64,000 nt of DNA from positions 33,403,126 to 33,467,125 of the forward strand of contig OX393549.1 of NCBI GenBank assembly GCA_947650365.1, in the 5' to 3' direction. The stretch is from Chamaelirium japonicum (taxonomy: Eukaryota; Streptophyta; Magnoliopsida; Liliales; Melanthiaceae). This document shows positions 11,210 to 24,200 of the stretch, piece by piece. Position 1 is the first letter of the stretch. Each line of letters starts with the position of its first letter. The notes under the pieces are model-generated. The model saw nothing but the letters and a program-made list of their open reading frames with translations, was not told where the DNA came from and ran no database searches. The position numbers were made by a program, and so were the translations under genes.

Positions 11210-11589
11210 ATGCTTCATTTTAACGGATAAAAGCTAAGGGAATACTTGCCTTTTAGAAAAGCTAAGATAGGCTGGTTAGAAACTTTTCGGAAACGGATCT
11301 GACAATATTTCATGGGGTTTTAATGAAATTTGAGAAATTTTATTTAAACTCTAAAATTATTCCCTCATACCCCGCTTGCACCTCCCACCCCCCTTGGTTT
11401 CCCATTTTGATATGGGGTATGACCAGCATATCCTCCATTCCCTAGCCCCCCCCCTCTCCATCCATACCCCATTCCCTCCGAACCTCCATACTCCATCATC
11501 GCCTCACTGGCACGTCCATCACTGACGCCATTGCCTCTCCTCCTCCTCCCCTTCCCTTCCTCCTACCCCACCGTCAAAGCCGCCACTAC

Positions 11590-11622
<33 letters not shown>

Positions 11623-11849
11623 ATCATCCTTGCCCCCCCCTTCCCTTCCCTTCTCACCCTCCTATTTTTTTTCATCATTGGATTCACCATTGATTCCCGT
11701 CACCCTCCCTGTCGCCCAGCATGTTCGGTAATTTTTGGCACTGAACTACCGAACATGTTGGGCAATGGAGAAGGAAGGGAAGGCAACGACGGCTCCGACA
11801 ATAGAAAAAAAAAAAGGAGGAGGAGAAGGGGGGGGGGGGGGGGGGGGGG

Positions 11850-12173
11850 CGGGAGGAGCCTGCATCGGACATGGGTGCCAGAGATGATGATGTTGGAAGT
11901 GAGTAGTGGAGGCATCGGGGGTATGTCGGTGACGGACATACCGACGAGGAGGTGATGGGGTATGGAGGTTCAAAGGGGATGTGGTATGGACGAGGACGTC
12001 GAGGAGGGACGGAGGGGGAGGGGGAGGGGGAGGGGAAGGAGCCTGCATCGGAGATGGATGCCGGAGATGCTGATGTCGGAAGTGAGTAGTGTAGGCATCG
12101 GGGGTATGCCGGTGACAAATATACCGACGAGGAGGTGATGGGGTATAGAGGTTCGGAGGGGATATGGTATGGA
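11850..12173. repeat. Tandem duplication of about 190 bp interrupted by the hAT element
   Basis: The block beginning GCCTGCATCGGA occurs near 11850 and again near 12040, each followed by the same run: GAAGTGAGTAGTGKAGGCAT, then GACGAGGAGGTGATGGGGTA, then GGTATGGACRRGG. G-rich tracts separate the copies. The second copy is cut by the hAT insertion at 12174 and resumes at 16450 with GGTATGGACGAGGAC. Confidence 0.7.
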
Positions 12174-15100
12174 CAGGGGCGGATCTATTAAGGGACGGGG
12201 GGGGGGGGGGGGGGGGGGCATGGCCCCCCCAAATTTTTTTCAAAAAAATTAACCCCAGGTTTCAAACCGTGGAGATATGCATGAATCCTCCGGTGTTTTC
12301 CAAACCAATGGCCCCGGCTACTTTCGTACACACGATCGGTGATCAACGGATGGGCGGCATGGGCCATAAGGCTGTTCAGCTATAAAAACTGATGGGCCCG
12401 GTGTATTCTAAACTAACGGCCCCGGCTACTCTCGTACACACGATCCGTGATCAACGGATGGGTGGCATGGGCTATATGGCTGCTATAGCTATAAAAACTG
12501 ATGGGCTGTTGTTGGCATGTGGTTGCGACCTGCATCGAGATCGGCGAGCAAATCCAATCGGCCCAATTGGGTAAGAAATCTCTCTCTCTCTCTCATATTC
12601 TCTCCCTCTCTCTCTCCTATTGCTGCACATGGTGACACGGTTAACCCATCGGCCATCATCAAGATATCATGCTCTCTTTCTCTCATGATCTCATCGGCTC
12701 TATTCCTTATAGACTCATCGTCGCCGGCCCATCTCGTGAACCCTACGAGGCTACGAAATCCCTCGATCTTGGGTAGTTTTGTATATCCCTCGATCGACTC
12801 TATTCCTCTTTTTTCTGATTTTTTTTTTTGGTAGATTTGTATAGGCTTTGATTTCAATAATATATTTGGTTTTATTCAGATCGGGAATCGCTACAAAGAA
12901 AACCTAAATCCCAATTTGCTTTCTCTTGAAACGGCAACAACGATTACCCTATCGAACATCCGGTCCTTCCTCACCCTAAACACCAGGGCCCTCAATTTCG
13001 TCTGTCACCGTGTCGGTGCTGTATCGCTGGTCTGGGAACATCCGCACAAAACATATAGAAGGGATTTGGAAAGAAGAAGGCATCACCACATCAGGTTAGT
13101 TCTCCTTCATTCTATGCCCGTTACCTCTTTCCCTCTTTTTTCTTTTCTGGATTATATTAGATTTGATAAATTGCTTTGATGTCAAGAATGTGTTGATTTA
13201 TAGTTTTAGTTTACATATTGGAATTCCTCATTCGGGTTAATTACTTCTTCTATTAGGTTCAATTTTCATGGTTATATGGATTCAAAAGCGACTATTACAC
13301 ATTATTCAATTCAATAAATGATGAATGATAAAATTGTGATTTTCTCTCTTCCTAAACTTAAATATTTTAATTTATTCATATTGATGAATCTCTATTCGAA
13401 TTAATATAATGAATGCTTGCAAATAAAATAATTAATATAATGAATAAAGAGCTTGTGGAAGCTTAGGCTGCAGTGTTGAAAGATTTTTTTAATAAAGAAT
13501 TAGAAAATATCTTTAAAAGAATAAAATATAGACTACGTGTTTTTTCTTCAGGTTATTGGTGAGTCATAATCTCATCTTGAAAGCTAAGGCTATAATGTCA
13601 CAGCATGGTCAAAGACTTACAACAAAAACGATCGATGCATTCTTCAAGAGAAAGGATGTTGATAAATCAGAAAGCCATGTGCCTTCTGCATCCAGTCCTG
13701 ATACTTCAGTTCATGGTGAGCAGGAGCAATGTCCTTTTAAATCTCCAAGAGTGGAGCCTAAAGAATTAGCTAATACTCATAATGATCAGCATCTTCCTAC
13801 ATCTCCAAGAGTTGAGACTAAAGAATTAGTAGATATCACTTCTTTTGAACGTGATCCAGGATTACGTCTTCAAATATGACAATATCCAGTTAATCAGCGA
13901 GATGAAGTGCGACACTCTTATATCAGAGCAGGGCCATATCAGTTTCTTCTTTTAGAGTATCCACTTTCTGGATCAGAGAAACATCGCCGACGGTTTCAAT
14001 CTTCTTGGTTTACATTGTTTTCTTCCTGGTTGGAGTATTCCCCTTCAAAAGATGCTGCGTTTTGTTTGCCATGCTTTCGTTTTGGACAAAAACCAACAAG
14101 CCGTCCTAGATCAAGTGCATTTACAGTCGAAGGGTTTCGAAATTGGAAAAAGGTTAACAATGGAAAAAAATGTGCTTTTCTAAATCATATGGGAGAAGAC
14201 CCTTGTTCACCACATAATAGTGTTGTACGATCTTGTAGAGATTTAATGAATCAATCTCAGCATATTGACAAAGTGATGCATGCACAATCTTCAGAACAAA
14301 TTTTGAATAATAGTTTGCTGCTCAAGGCTTCAATTGATTCTATTTGATGACTTACATTTCAAGAATGTGCTTTCAGAGGTCATGATGAAACCCCAGATTC
14401 AAGAAACCGAGGTAATTTTATAGAAATGATAAAGATTTTAGCATCATATAATGATAAAGTTTCTGAACTCGTCTTAGAAAATGCTCCAAAAAATGCAAAA
14501 TATACATCACCAAATATTCAAAAAGAGATTTTGCATATTCTATCTAGCAAAGTAAGAAATATGATTCGTGAGGAAATTGGGGATGCTAAATTCTGTATTC
14601 TTGTTGATGAAGCACGTGATGAATCAAAGAGAGCAAATGACACTTGTTTTAAGATTCGTTGATGCAACTGGTTTTATACGAGAACGTTTTTTTGACCTTG
14701 TGCGTGTTAAAAACACCTCCGCATTGACTCTTAAAAAAGAGTTATCAGCCGTACTTTCTCGTTATAATCTCAATATTCAGAACATTCGAGGTCAAGGGAA
14801 TGATGGGGCCAGCAATATGCGAGGTGAATGAAATGGATTACAAGCATTATTTCTTAATGTTTGTCCATATGCATATTATGTACATTGCTTTGCTCATCGC
14901 CTACAGTTAGCATTAGTTGCAGCATCTAGAGAGGTAATCCCAGTTCATCAGTTCGTTTCAAAATTAACTTCTGTTGTCAATATCATTGGTGCTTCTTGCA
15001 AACGAAACAGTGAATTACAGTATGCTCAAGCAGCTCAAATTGCACATATGATAGCTATTGATGAACTTGAGACTGGTAGTGGGGCTAATCAGATTGGCAC

Positions 15101-16449
15101 TTTGTAACGTGCTGGAGATACTCGTTGGGGCTCTTATTTTTTTTCTGTTTGCAGTTTAATAAAGATGGTTGGTGCAACTTGTTCAGTTCTTCAAAACATC
15201 ATTAAAGATGGATCCACTTACTCTCAACGTGGGGATGCTGATGCTTCTTATAATACGATTACATCATTTGAGTTTGTATTTATTTGGCATTTGGTGAAAG
15301 AAGTTATGGGAATCACCGATATCCTTTGTCAGGCTTTGCAACACAAATCTCAAGATATTTTAAATGCGATGCATCTAGTCTCAACTACAAAAGCACTCAT
15401 TCAAAAGTTGAGAGAAGATGGTTAGGAGGCTCTACTTGAGAAAGTGAAATCATTTTGTGAAAGTTATAACATTGAAATGCCTGATATGAGTGCTCGTTAT
15501 ATAATGGATCGAGGTCGGTCTCTTTTTCAAAAAGATCATATTACAATTGAGCATCATTATCGGATTGACATATTCACCACTGCAATAGACTCTCAACTGC
15601 ATGAATTGAATAATAGATTTAGCGAGCAAACAATGGAACTGCTTATTCTTAGCTCAGCTTTGGATCCCAAGGATGGTTATAAATTATTTAAAATTGATAG
15701 CATTTGCAGTCTTGTACAGAAGTTTTACCCTGAAGATTTTACAGAGCAAGAACGAGTTCTTTTGAGATTTCAGTTGCAATATTATGAGCTCGATGTACCT
15801 CATCATCCAAATTTGCAGAATCTGTCTACAATATCTGAACTATGCCGAGGATTAGTGGAAACAGATAAGTCAAAAGTCTATTATCTCATTGATAGATTGA
15901 TTCGTCTTGTGTTGACTCTTCCAGTTTCCACTGCGACTACAGAGCGAGCATTTTCAGCAATGAAAATTGTCAAAACCAAACTTCGCAACAAGATGGAGGA
16001 TGAGTTTCTTACAGATTACTTGTCTGTTTATATTGAGAAAGAACTTGCTGAGACTTTCAGTTCAGACTCAATCATAGATGATTTATATTCTCTAAAAGAT
16101 CGTCGAGCACAACTTTGATAATGGATGTTTGATCTTTTTATTATATGTTTTTTTTAACATATCTATGTCATTTTTACTTGATATATTTCTACAATAATTA
16201 TTTATTTTTTTAGTTTTGATATTGTGCGTATCCATGCCAAAGTTGTCTAGACATATTTTTGTATGCATTTGTTCTTGATGGGCTGTAAAGTACTTTTTAG
16301 TTATGATCTTATCATATGTCGTTTTTTACTACGAATATATGATAAGATTTTTTGTTAAAAAATCAATATTAGAATTTATAAATTTTCTAATCCACTATGC
16401 ATTCTACTAGTTTGGCCCCCTCAAGTGAAAATTTCTGGGTCCGCCCCTG
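12174..16449 (+). mobile_element. Full-length hAT transposon, 4.28 kb, with target duplications
   Basis: The element starts CAGGGGCGGATCTA and ends with the complement of CAGGGGCGGACCCAG, giving matching terminal inverted repeats of ten bases. It is flanked by a perfect 8-bp duplication GGTATGGA (12166-12173 and 16450-16457), the length made by hAT transposases. Subterminal sequences are also partly inverted (CATGGCCCCCCC near 12227 against the GGCCCCCTC block near 16414). It carries one transposase gene, now broken, between 13556 and 16118, after a probable untranslated first exon (donor near 13096, acceptor CTTCAG near 13551). Confidence 0.9.
13556..16118 (+). pseudogene. hAT transposase of the TTF-zinc-finger type, broken
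   Basis: The coding region reads through a low-complexity start (IDAFFKRKD), a TTF-type zinc-finger region (about 13960-14170, RFQSSWFTLFSSWLEYSPS.. AAFCLPCFRF), a DUF4371-like catalytic region (about 14426-15425, with FCILVDEARDES, VLRFVDATGFIRERFF and GQGNDGASNMRG) and a C-terminal hAT dimerisation domain (about 15880-16060: LPVSTATTERAFSAMKIVKT and LRNKMEDEFL). Normally it binds the element ends and cuts DNA as a dimer. The frame is interrupted by stops at about 13877, 14345, 14829, 15105 and 15423, and by a one-base frame change near 14630, so this copy should be inactive. The last 224 codons, including the dimerisation domain, are still open. Confidence 0.88.
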
Positions 16450-16892
16450 GGTATGGACGAGGACATCGAGGAGGGACATGGTAGAATGGGAAGTGAGAAT
16501 GGGGTATGAGGTAGTGAATGTATTCTTGCCGTAATTTAAAAAAAAATGATTTGACATAAAAAGTGCGAATAAAATTTTCGTAAAATTTTCAGAACTAAAA
16601 AGTCGAGAACCCGGCCGCATATTCCAAACCACTATACAGGCTTGTCAGTTGAAGGAGCAGGGCCATGTTTGGGGTCAGCAAAAGCTCAGCTGAACTTTGA
16701 TCCAACAACATCCGACTGCTCCTGGAGCTCCGCACACAAAGACGACATACAGGTTAGGTTGGGTTGGGCCGCTACCTAGTCCATTTCCATTTATCCACGC
16801 AGGTAGGGTCGGATCGGGTCACATCATTGATGATCCATTAAACCCCAAACACCGAATACAAATTGGTATGGGTATCGGACCAAAAATGAGCC

Positions 16893-17411
16893 AGTGGGCT
16901 CGACTCCTCTCCACTGATGATCATCAACCCTATTGGTCGTTGACAATTTGGGGAGTGACAGGTGATGATTAAAAAACCAACGACCACGATCTATAACCAT
17001 GGGATGAACCCAGGGGGGCTGCCACCATCCCGGCCATTGCCTATCGTGTGCTGCCGCCGCCACTTGCCACCCTCTATGCTGGTAGCCATCGGCCACTGCC
17101 ACTGTCACCGACCACCCATGTCGAACACCGGCCACCACCAGCTGCCACCTTTTTCGGTGGCGACGGTGGGTGGTGGCCGGCGGTGGCTGTGGTCGGCGGT
17201 GACTGACGGTGGCCAATTGCGGTGGCTGTCGGAGATGGTGGCAGGTTGCGGTGGCCGTTAGAGACGATGGTTGGCGGCAGCATCTTCCCTTGGGTTCATC
17301 CCATGACCATAGATTGTGATCGTTAATTTTTAGATCGTCACATGTTACTTTCCAAATCGTCAGCGGCCGATAGGTGAGAGGATCGTCAGCAGAGAGAGGA
17401 GTCGTTTCCCA
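16893..17411. mobile_element. Foldback element with about 118-bp terminal inverted repeats, GC-rich core
   Basis: The left arm (about 16895-17012) and the complement of the right arm (about 17290-17411) match over their length. Shared blocks are CGACTCCTCTC, CGNTGACRATTTGG, GTGAYGAT and CATGGGATGAACCCA. Long terminal inverted repeats suggest a Mutator-type non-autonomous element. The core (17013-17290) is strongly GC-rich with CCGCCGCCAC and GGTGGC runs, and is itself partly inverted; it could be captured host sequence but I recognise no gene. No clear 9-bp target duplication is visible, so edges and class are tentative. Confidence 0.55.
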
Positions 17412-17489
17412 AAGAAGTCATGTTGACCGGGGTAGGTCAGGTCCGGTCTATTGGGCTGTTTTGGGCCCAGCACCCATTAGACGGTCCAG

Positions 17490-17927
17490 ATTGATATAAA
17501 TAATGCGCCGTCTCGTGTTGGACTGAGTATCCAACAAGGATCAGCTGCCGTCCAATCAATGCTTCCTTTCCAAGGTTCCGCAACGCAGTTTCCCCGCTCT
17601 CTCTCTCTCTCTCTCTCTCTCTCTACACCCCGATGAGAAAAAGCCCCCTCTTCTCATTCGTCGAATGCCCCTATAAATTTCCCTCTCCTTCGCCGCCTTC
17701 TTTCTTCTTCTACCGATCCGGCCTTGCTAGGGTTACTTTCTCCTCTGAACTGCACCTTTTGATCTCCGTGATCCTCCGCAACGCGCCTCCTCCTCCTCCT
17801 CGGTGCCGGCGTTGGCGCTGGTGGTGTCTCCGCCTTCCTCGCTTCTTCGTTGGAGATCCCAGATCTCGAGATTGGGAGCCATTGGATGCCTTCCCATCTG
17901 ACCCGCGATCATCAGCTGCCCTGATTT
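17490..17927 (+). promoter_or_regulatory. Promoter and non-coding first exon of the zinc-finger gene (inferred)
   Basis: A TATA-like GATATAAATAATG lies near 17493, a (CT)n pyrimidine patch at 17597-17624 and a stronger CCCCTATAAATTTCCC near 17670. Then comes typical plant 5'-leader sequence (TGCTAGGGTTACTTTCTC near 17725, CTCCTCCTCCTCGGTGCCG near 17790), ending at a consensus donor TTT|GTGAGT (17927/17928). No long coding frame is present. The next plus-strand acceptor with coding sequence is at 34743 or 34771, so I assign this exon to the C2H2 gene, with a first intron of about 16.8 kb. The link is inference; the exon could belong to a separate non-coding transcript. Confidence 0.5.
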
Positions 17928-19604
17928 GTGAGTCCTGACTGCGAATTGTTAATTTGTTTCTCGGTCTTGATTCTTTGATTATAAGTTTCGGTATGAGATC
18001 ACAACCAATTAATCACCCATCATAATGGTTTCGAGGAATGCACAGTTTTTTTTGTCCGGGTCGTGGTGATTTCAAAGGCCCAACTTGTAGCGCAAGTTCC
18101 CAGAGGAATTCCAGGGAAATGGTTTGATGAAACTGTCATCTAACTGATGGTTTGATGCCGCGACTTTTTCATGCACAAAATGACAGCCTATCTACATGTT
18201 TTCGTTCTTGGATGAAACACATGATGGACTGTCATGTGAAGAGCTAACATATTAATGTATTATCACAAAATAATGTGGGTGGTCGAGGAATATGAAGCCC
18301 GATATCACGTAGGATGAACGAGATCCAAGTGATAACTGCAGTGATCAATGCAGGAGCGTGATATTTCACCTTGGACCTGGAGCGACTAACGAGTAACTGT
18401 AGGTTACTTTTTCGTGCTGCATGAGATGCAATTGCTGCCAAGATAAAATACATAACTCGGTTGTTGATCAGCGAGTGACAGGGCAACTAACTTAGTTGGC
18501 ATCTGAGAAGCTGAAGTGTTTCGTGGATTATAAGAGGGAGTGCGAATGCCAAATTCAATGCCTCCTTATATCAAAATTTTCATTGAACACATTGTAAATG
18601 AAAAGTAGTGTGTGTTTGCATATTTTGATAAATGCCACAAGAGAAATGCCATAGGTGAAAGTTTCAGGAAAATCAATGCCATAAATTGGATCGATTCCCT
18701 TGTCCACCAGACTGACCTTTAGTTTAGATTTTCAGGAGACCCATCAAAATCCAGTTTGGTTTTAAAACCAACTTACTTCCGACTACATTCATGCTCGTTG
18801 TCGGGAACCACCATAGTTTGAGTAGATTATTACCAATAACACGATTGTTTCACGTGCACTATGGCAAATGAAGAGACTAGTCTGCAATGCTACAAAAGAG
18901 TTCACATTAAGGAGAAAACATGCTGAATCAATCAGACCATGGATGTCGGACTTGACGAAGTCCATAAAGACCCAATAAAGCCAACAACATAATCTGGATG
19001 AAGTGTGTCCTTGAAGCTTGGGACTGATCCATGAAAATGGGTTTCATTATCCGCCCATGTACAAAGGTATCTTTGACATCCAACATTGGAACCTTCATAA
19101 CCAATCAAAAAAAGTTTATTAATATTAGTTCGCATTTGAAAATTAGCCTTTGGATTTTGGAATGGAAATATCATTTCATCAAACACCACATGGTGCGAAA
19201 TATAATGCGGCCAGTAAGAGAGTATAGACAGTGGTACCCCTTTTATTGATGGCTATATCCAAGGAATTACGCATGGTATACTATTGATCATGGATCAAAT
19301 TTTATCTTAGCATAATCTCGTGAATCCAGAAGGGATCCAAAAAGTCGCAACAAGCTATAATAAAGATCTTTCCACTTAGTTATTTATTATCTAAGACACA
19401 ATTTAAAAGCCTATATATCTATCATGTCGTTGTATCGAAAGCTTCAACACAAAAAGGGTTTGGGTACCCCTCCGTGAAAGGGCATAGTAAACCCAAGTTT
19501 GGTCACATTACAATGTATCCTTTTTTTCCAATCCCTAGTTTCAGTTTGTAATGACATGGTATTTGTTGGTGAATGCCATGATTAATCATACATCACCACC
19601 AAGG

Positions 19605-20390
19605 TTATCAAACTCCTAATCCGGATCGTATAATCCTATGATTCTCAATCAATAAAATCAAAAATCGATCCAAAGCACAATGTAGACTCTCAATTAAGCA
19701 GATTCCCGAGTAGAATCTCACGATCCTGACTATTCCTGTGTAGACTCATGATCTTATGATTCTTGAGCAGATTCCCAGGATCGTTAGTAGTTTCTTAAGG
19801 AAGTTGAACATTTAGGTGAAAGCGAGGGAGAGGAAGTATAATTCTTTTCAAAGATTCCAATTTGTTTTTTATATTTATTAATTTATATACGTATTTATTA
19901 ATACAACCTTTTTTTACACTTGAGGTGTTAAAAGTGCTAGGACACAAGAGGCAGAGTATGAAGTCTCTTTGGTTTATTATGTCATGATACTTAGGAAGCA
20001 TATTTAATACTTTTGAAGGGCTAATAATTCTGTAGGCTTAACTTATTAAATTCCTATTTTGGTTGATTTGGCGTAATATAGTTTGGAGCTTACTTATTAT
20101 AAGTGGATAATAGAGTTGCAAAGTTCTGAATCTTGATCTTCTTGCACATGTTTTGCAATTTGCAAGTGAACACTTGTCAACAAGGGTTCTACATGTTTCT
20201 AATGAAGCAGTGTGTCTATGGCTTTTTAAGTATTTATTTTTTTAAAAAATAAATGTTAAGGTTTCTTAACATATATCTAAATTATGATCTTCAATTTTTC
20301 TCATTTTGTAGAATCTTGCGATCCTCAACCCGATCCTACGACTCTATCCTACAAACCCCACCACTGATCTTTGGTGGGATCCTGATCATG
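19605..20390. mobile_element. Possible non-autonomous foldback element inside the old copia
   Basis: The left part (CCACCAAGGTTATCAAAC..GATCGTATAATCCTATGATTC) and the complement of the right part (GTGGGGTTTGTAGGATAGAG..CGTAGGATCGGGTTGAGGATC) are imperfectly inverted, with repeated GATCCTACGATTCT-type words. It sits where the old copia integrase region would otherwise be continuous. No clean target duplication was found. Confidence 0.35.
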
Positions 20391-21122
20391 ACAAATTTGT
20401 TTATGAATTGTGTATAAATGTATTTGTGAAAGTCAATGAAGCATTGTAAAAAATCTGATTCTTGCTTCAAAGGGAAGAGCCATTGTATATTGAGTACATT
20501 TATCACTAGAAATAGCATACTACTTAAATTTTTGACAAGCTAGAATCAGGACTGGTCCCCGTAAATCACAATGGATTTTGGCAAGAGGGTGGTCATAGCA
20601 CCATTTATCAGAAACTAAATAAGGGAGGCAACATGCCTTAGCCATTTGATGACTAGAACATATGTTGACAATTTTATATACAGAATCACCATGGATTAAT
20701 TTATTATTTTATAAGTAGTTTACAATCTGCATTTAAGGATGTTTCCGTCTTCCAGCTACGATCATTGGTTTTGTGTCCATGTTCTTCATCACCCTTCCAT
20801 TTGATGAGAACTAAAAAATATAGGATGATCTGAGGTTAACTGATTTTCATATAACAATTTCTTTTTAATCTCATGCACACAAGCATGCTGTTTAATTCGG
20901 TTTAGTGTTCCCGTTTATATGAAATTTCGATCCCACATGAGTAATATTTATCGTTTCTCCATTTTCCAACTTTAATCTTTTATGAGCCGTTAATTGAACA
21001 CGTAGTAGCATACTTGGATCAACTGTCATTTGCACAATAGCCTTAGAGTCAGGAAACCAAGTATAATTTTGATTGTCAGAGTCAAGGCCTGTCGAATGTC
21101 GCTAGATTGATAAGTTTGATGG

Positions 21123-21262
21123 TGTTAGGAGATGACGGCTAGGGTTTGGAGAGGAAGCAATGCTCTCTATTGAGGGACTCAAGCCCATATATATGTACAT
21201 GTATGACCATACAACCCGACCCGACTGTACATGTAAAACCGACCCATCTATATACATTAACA
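21123..21262 (-). repeat. 3' LTR of the young copia element
   Basis: This 140-bp LTR differs from its partner at 25779-25918 by one base. Both carry ACAACCCGACCCGACTGTAC and end with ATACATTAACA. Confidence 0.9.
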
Positions 21263-24200
21263 CTCCCCCTCAAACTCACGGTGGATCATGAACCGAGAGT
21301 TTGCCAATAAAATGCCGGAATCGAGCAGTCGTAAGGGGCTTCGTCAGAAAATCAGCAGTCTGCTCCGATGATGAAATGTATGGCAGGGAGATGGTGTGGT
21401 TGAGAAACTCCTGGCGAACATAATGACAATCAACTTCAATATGTTTTGTTTGCTCATGGAAAACCGGGTTGCTAGCAATCTGAATAGCACTCCGGTTGTC
21501 ACAGAAGAGAGGGGTGGGCCCGGATATCACAACTCCCAAGTCGAGCAGAAGGCGGCGAAGCCAGACAATCTCGGCGGTGGTGGAAGCCATAGCCCTGTAT
21601 TCGGCTTCGGTGCTGGAGCGAGCAACAGACTCCTGCTTCTTGCTGCGCTACGAAATCAGTGAATCACCCAGAAACACACAGTATCCTGTAGTAGAGCGAC
21701 GAGTGGCTGCATCTCCTGCCCAATCTGCATCGGAGTAGGCACGCAGCACCAACGGAGAGGTGGAGGGAAACAGTAATGAACGGGTGATGGTGCCCCGGAG
21801 GTAGCGGATAATCCGAAGAACAGCTGCATAGTGAACTGACCGTGGAGCCTGAACAAACTGACTGACAATGCCAACAGCATGGGCAATGTCTGGCCGGGTC
21901 ATAGTGAGATAGACGAGCATCCCAACCAGCCTCTGGTTGCGGGAGACATCCTGGAGCGGCTCACCATCTGTAGGTAGAAGCTTCAAATTGAGCTCCATGG
22001 GTGTATCAGTAGTGCGAGTGTCAGTAAGAGCAATATCAGCAAGGATGTCGGAGATGTACTTTTGCTGGGAACCAACAGACCACGAGCTGACCGAGCAATC
22101 TCAAGGCCCAAAAAGTAGCGAAGAGAGCCCAGATCTTTCATCTCAAACTGACTCTGAAGGTGCCGCTGGAGAGATGCGATGGTGGCACTGTCATCCCCAG
22201 TGATGATCATATCATCCACATAGAGGAGAAGAACTGCAATACCCTGACTGGAGGAGCGAGTGAACAAGACATAGTCGGAGTGACGCTCAACAAACCCGGC
22301 GGCCAGGACTGCACTGCGAAATCGCTCAAACCAGGCACGAGGGGCCTGCTTGCGCCCATAGATGGCTCGGCGCAAACGACACACGTGCCCTGGAGGAACC
22401 GAAACGCCCGGAGGAGGAGCCATGTAGACTTCCTCGGAGAGATCACCGTGGAGGAATGCATTGGTGACATCCATATGATGGAGAGGCCACCCTCGAGCAG
22501 CTGCCACAGCTAAGAGGGTGCGTACAGTAGTCATCCGAGCAACTGGAGCAAACGTCTCCTCGTAGTCAATCCCATACTCCTGGGAGAAGCCACGAGCAAC
22601 GAGGCGAGCCTTGTGCCGCTCAATGGATCCGTCAGGTCGAGTCTTGACCTTGAATATCCACTTGCAGCTAACAAGCACCACACCTGAGGGACAAGGCACC
22701 AAATCCCATGTCTGGGTCCGCTGAAAAGCCTCAAGCTCAACTGACATGGCCTGCCGCCACTCTGGAAGTAAAGCTGCCTCACGGTACGACTGGGGCTCCC
22801 GATGGGTGTGTATAGCAGTAAGAAAAGCCTAAAAAGATGGGGAATAGGAGGCACTGGCAGAGTAGCCAGAGGAGTCAGGAGTGTCAGAGGGAAAGGCAGA
22901 GTAGCCAAACCTGTCTGGAGAGTAGTCATATCTGTCAGGAGGGTGATGTTCGCGCGCTGGGTAGCGCCGAACAGGAGTAGGATCCACGACCGGGGAGGAG
23001 GGGGCAGCAGCATCAGGCGAGAGTGTACCAGTGTGAACCGACTCTGGAGGAGGAGCTGCAGACCGACGAACATAAACACGAGTAACGGGTGGTGGTGGTG
23101 GTGGAGGTGGCGAGGGAAACTGAGGAGGTGGTGGTGGTGGTGGAGGTGGCGGGGAAGATGGAGGGGGAGTAGGCATGGGTGGGGCAACAGAAAACGGGGG
23201 TAGAACGGGGATGTGGAGAGGTGAGGAAGGCGAGGAGGGTGACGCAGGAGGCAAGGAAATATCCCGAGACTCAGGGGAAAAGTACGGAACATCCTCAACA
23301 AAGGAAACGTGACGGAAGACACGGATCCGGCGAGCCAAGGGATCGTAACAACGATACCCCTTGTGCTCCCGACTGAGCCCCAAGTGAACACACCGAACAG
23401 ATCTCGCAGAGAGTTTGGTGCGCTTATGGGGAGGAAGAAGAACGAAGCACGTGCAGCCAAACGTGCGAAGTAGAGAGTAGTCAGGTGGGCTGGAGTGGAG
23501 GCGCTCATATGGGGTGGCACCGGACAGAGCAGATGACGGAGTGATATTGATGAGGTGGACAGCCGTCATGACAGCTTCAGCCCAGTAAGAGTGAGGAACA
23601 GACGCAGAGAGAAGCAAGGCTCGTGCGGTCTCAAGGACATGACGATGCTTGCGTTCGGCAACGCCGTTCTGCTCATGGGTGTGGGGACAGGACTGCTGGT
23701 GAAGAGTGTCGTGAGATTGAAGAATCTCACGCATCTCAGAGGAGAGATACTCCTTGGCACAATCAGACCGAAAGGTCTTGATGCGCCGACCAAACTGAGT
23801 GTGTATCATAGTGGTGAATCTCCTAAAGATGTGAGGGGACTTCAGACCGATGACGCATAAGATAAACCCAGGTGCACCTAGAGTAGTCATCGATAAAACA
23901 CACATAGTACATGTAACCCGAAATGGATGCAATAGGTGCAGGACCCCAAATGTCCGAATGTACTAAATCAAATAAAGTATCAGATTGGGAAGCACTAGCA
24001 GAGAATGGAAGAGCTAGATGTTTTGCTAGTCTACAACCCGTACAAACAGAGAGAGGGGAGAAGGACGCTCGACCCAAAGCGCCCGAACGGAATACGCTTT
24101 TGAGTCGATCACTCGATATATGACCTAACCTTCTGTGCCACAGGTCGGCATCGGAGGTAACAGATATGACAGACGCAACAGGAACGAAAGACACATGGAG

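Noticed and set aside
11684-12243. Minus-strand Pro-rich frames up to 165 codons
   Set aside because: They arise from the G-rich tandem duplication next to the hAT element and contain no domain.
16824-17283. Overlapping frames of 70-130 codons on both strands
   Set aside because: They reflect the GC-rich, partly inverted core of the foldback element; no known domain.
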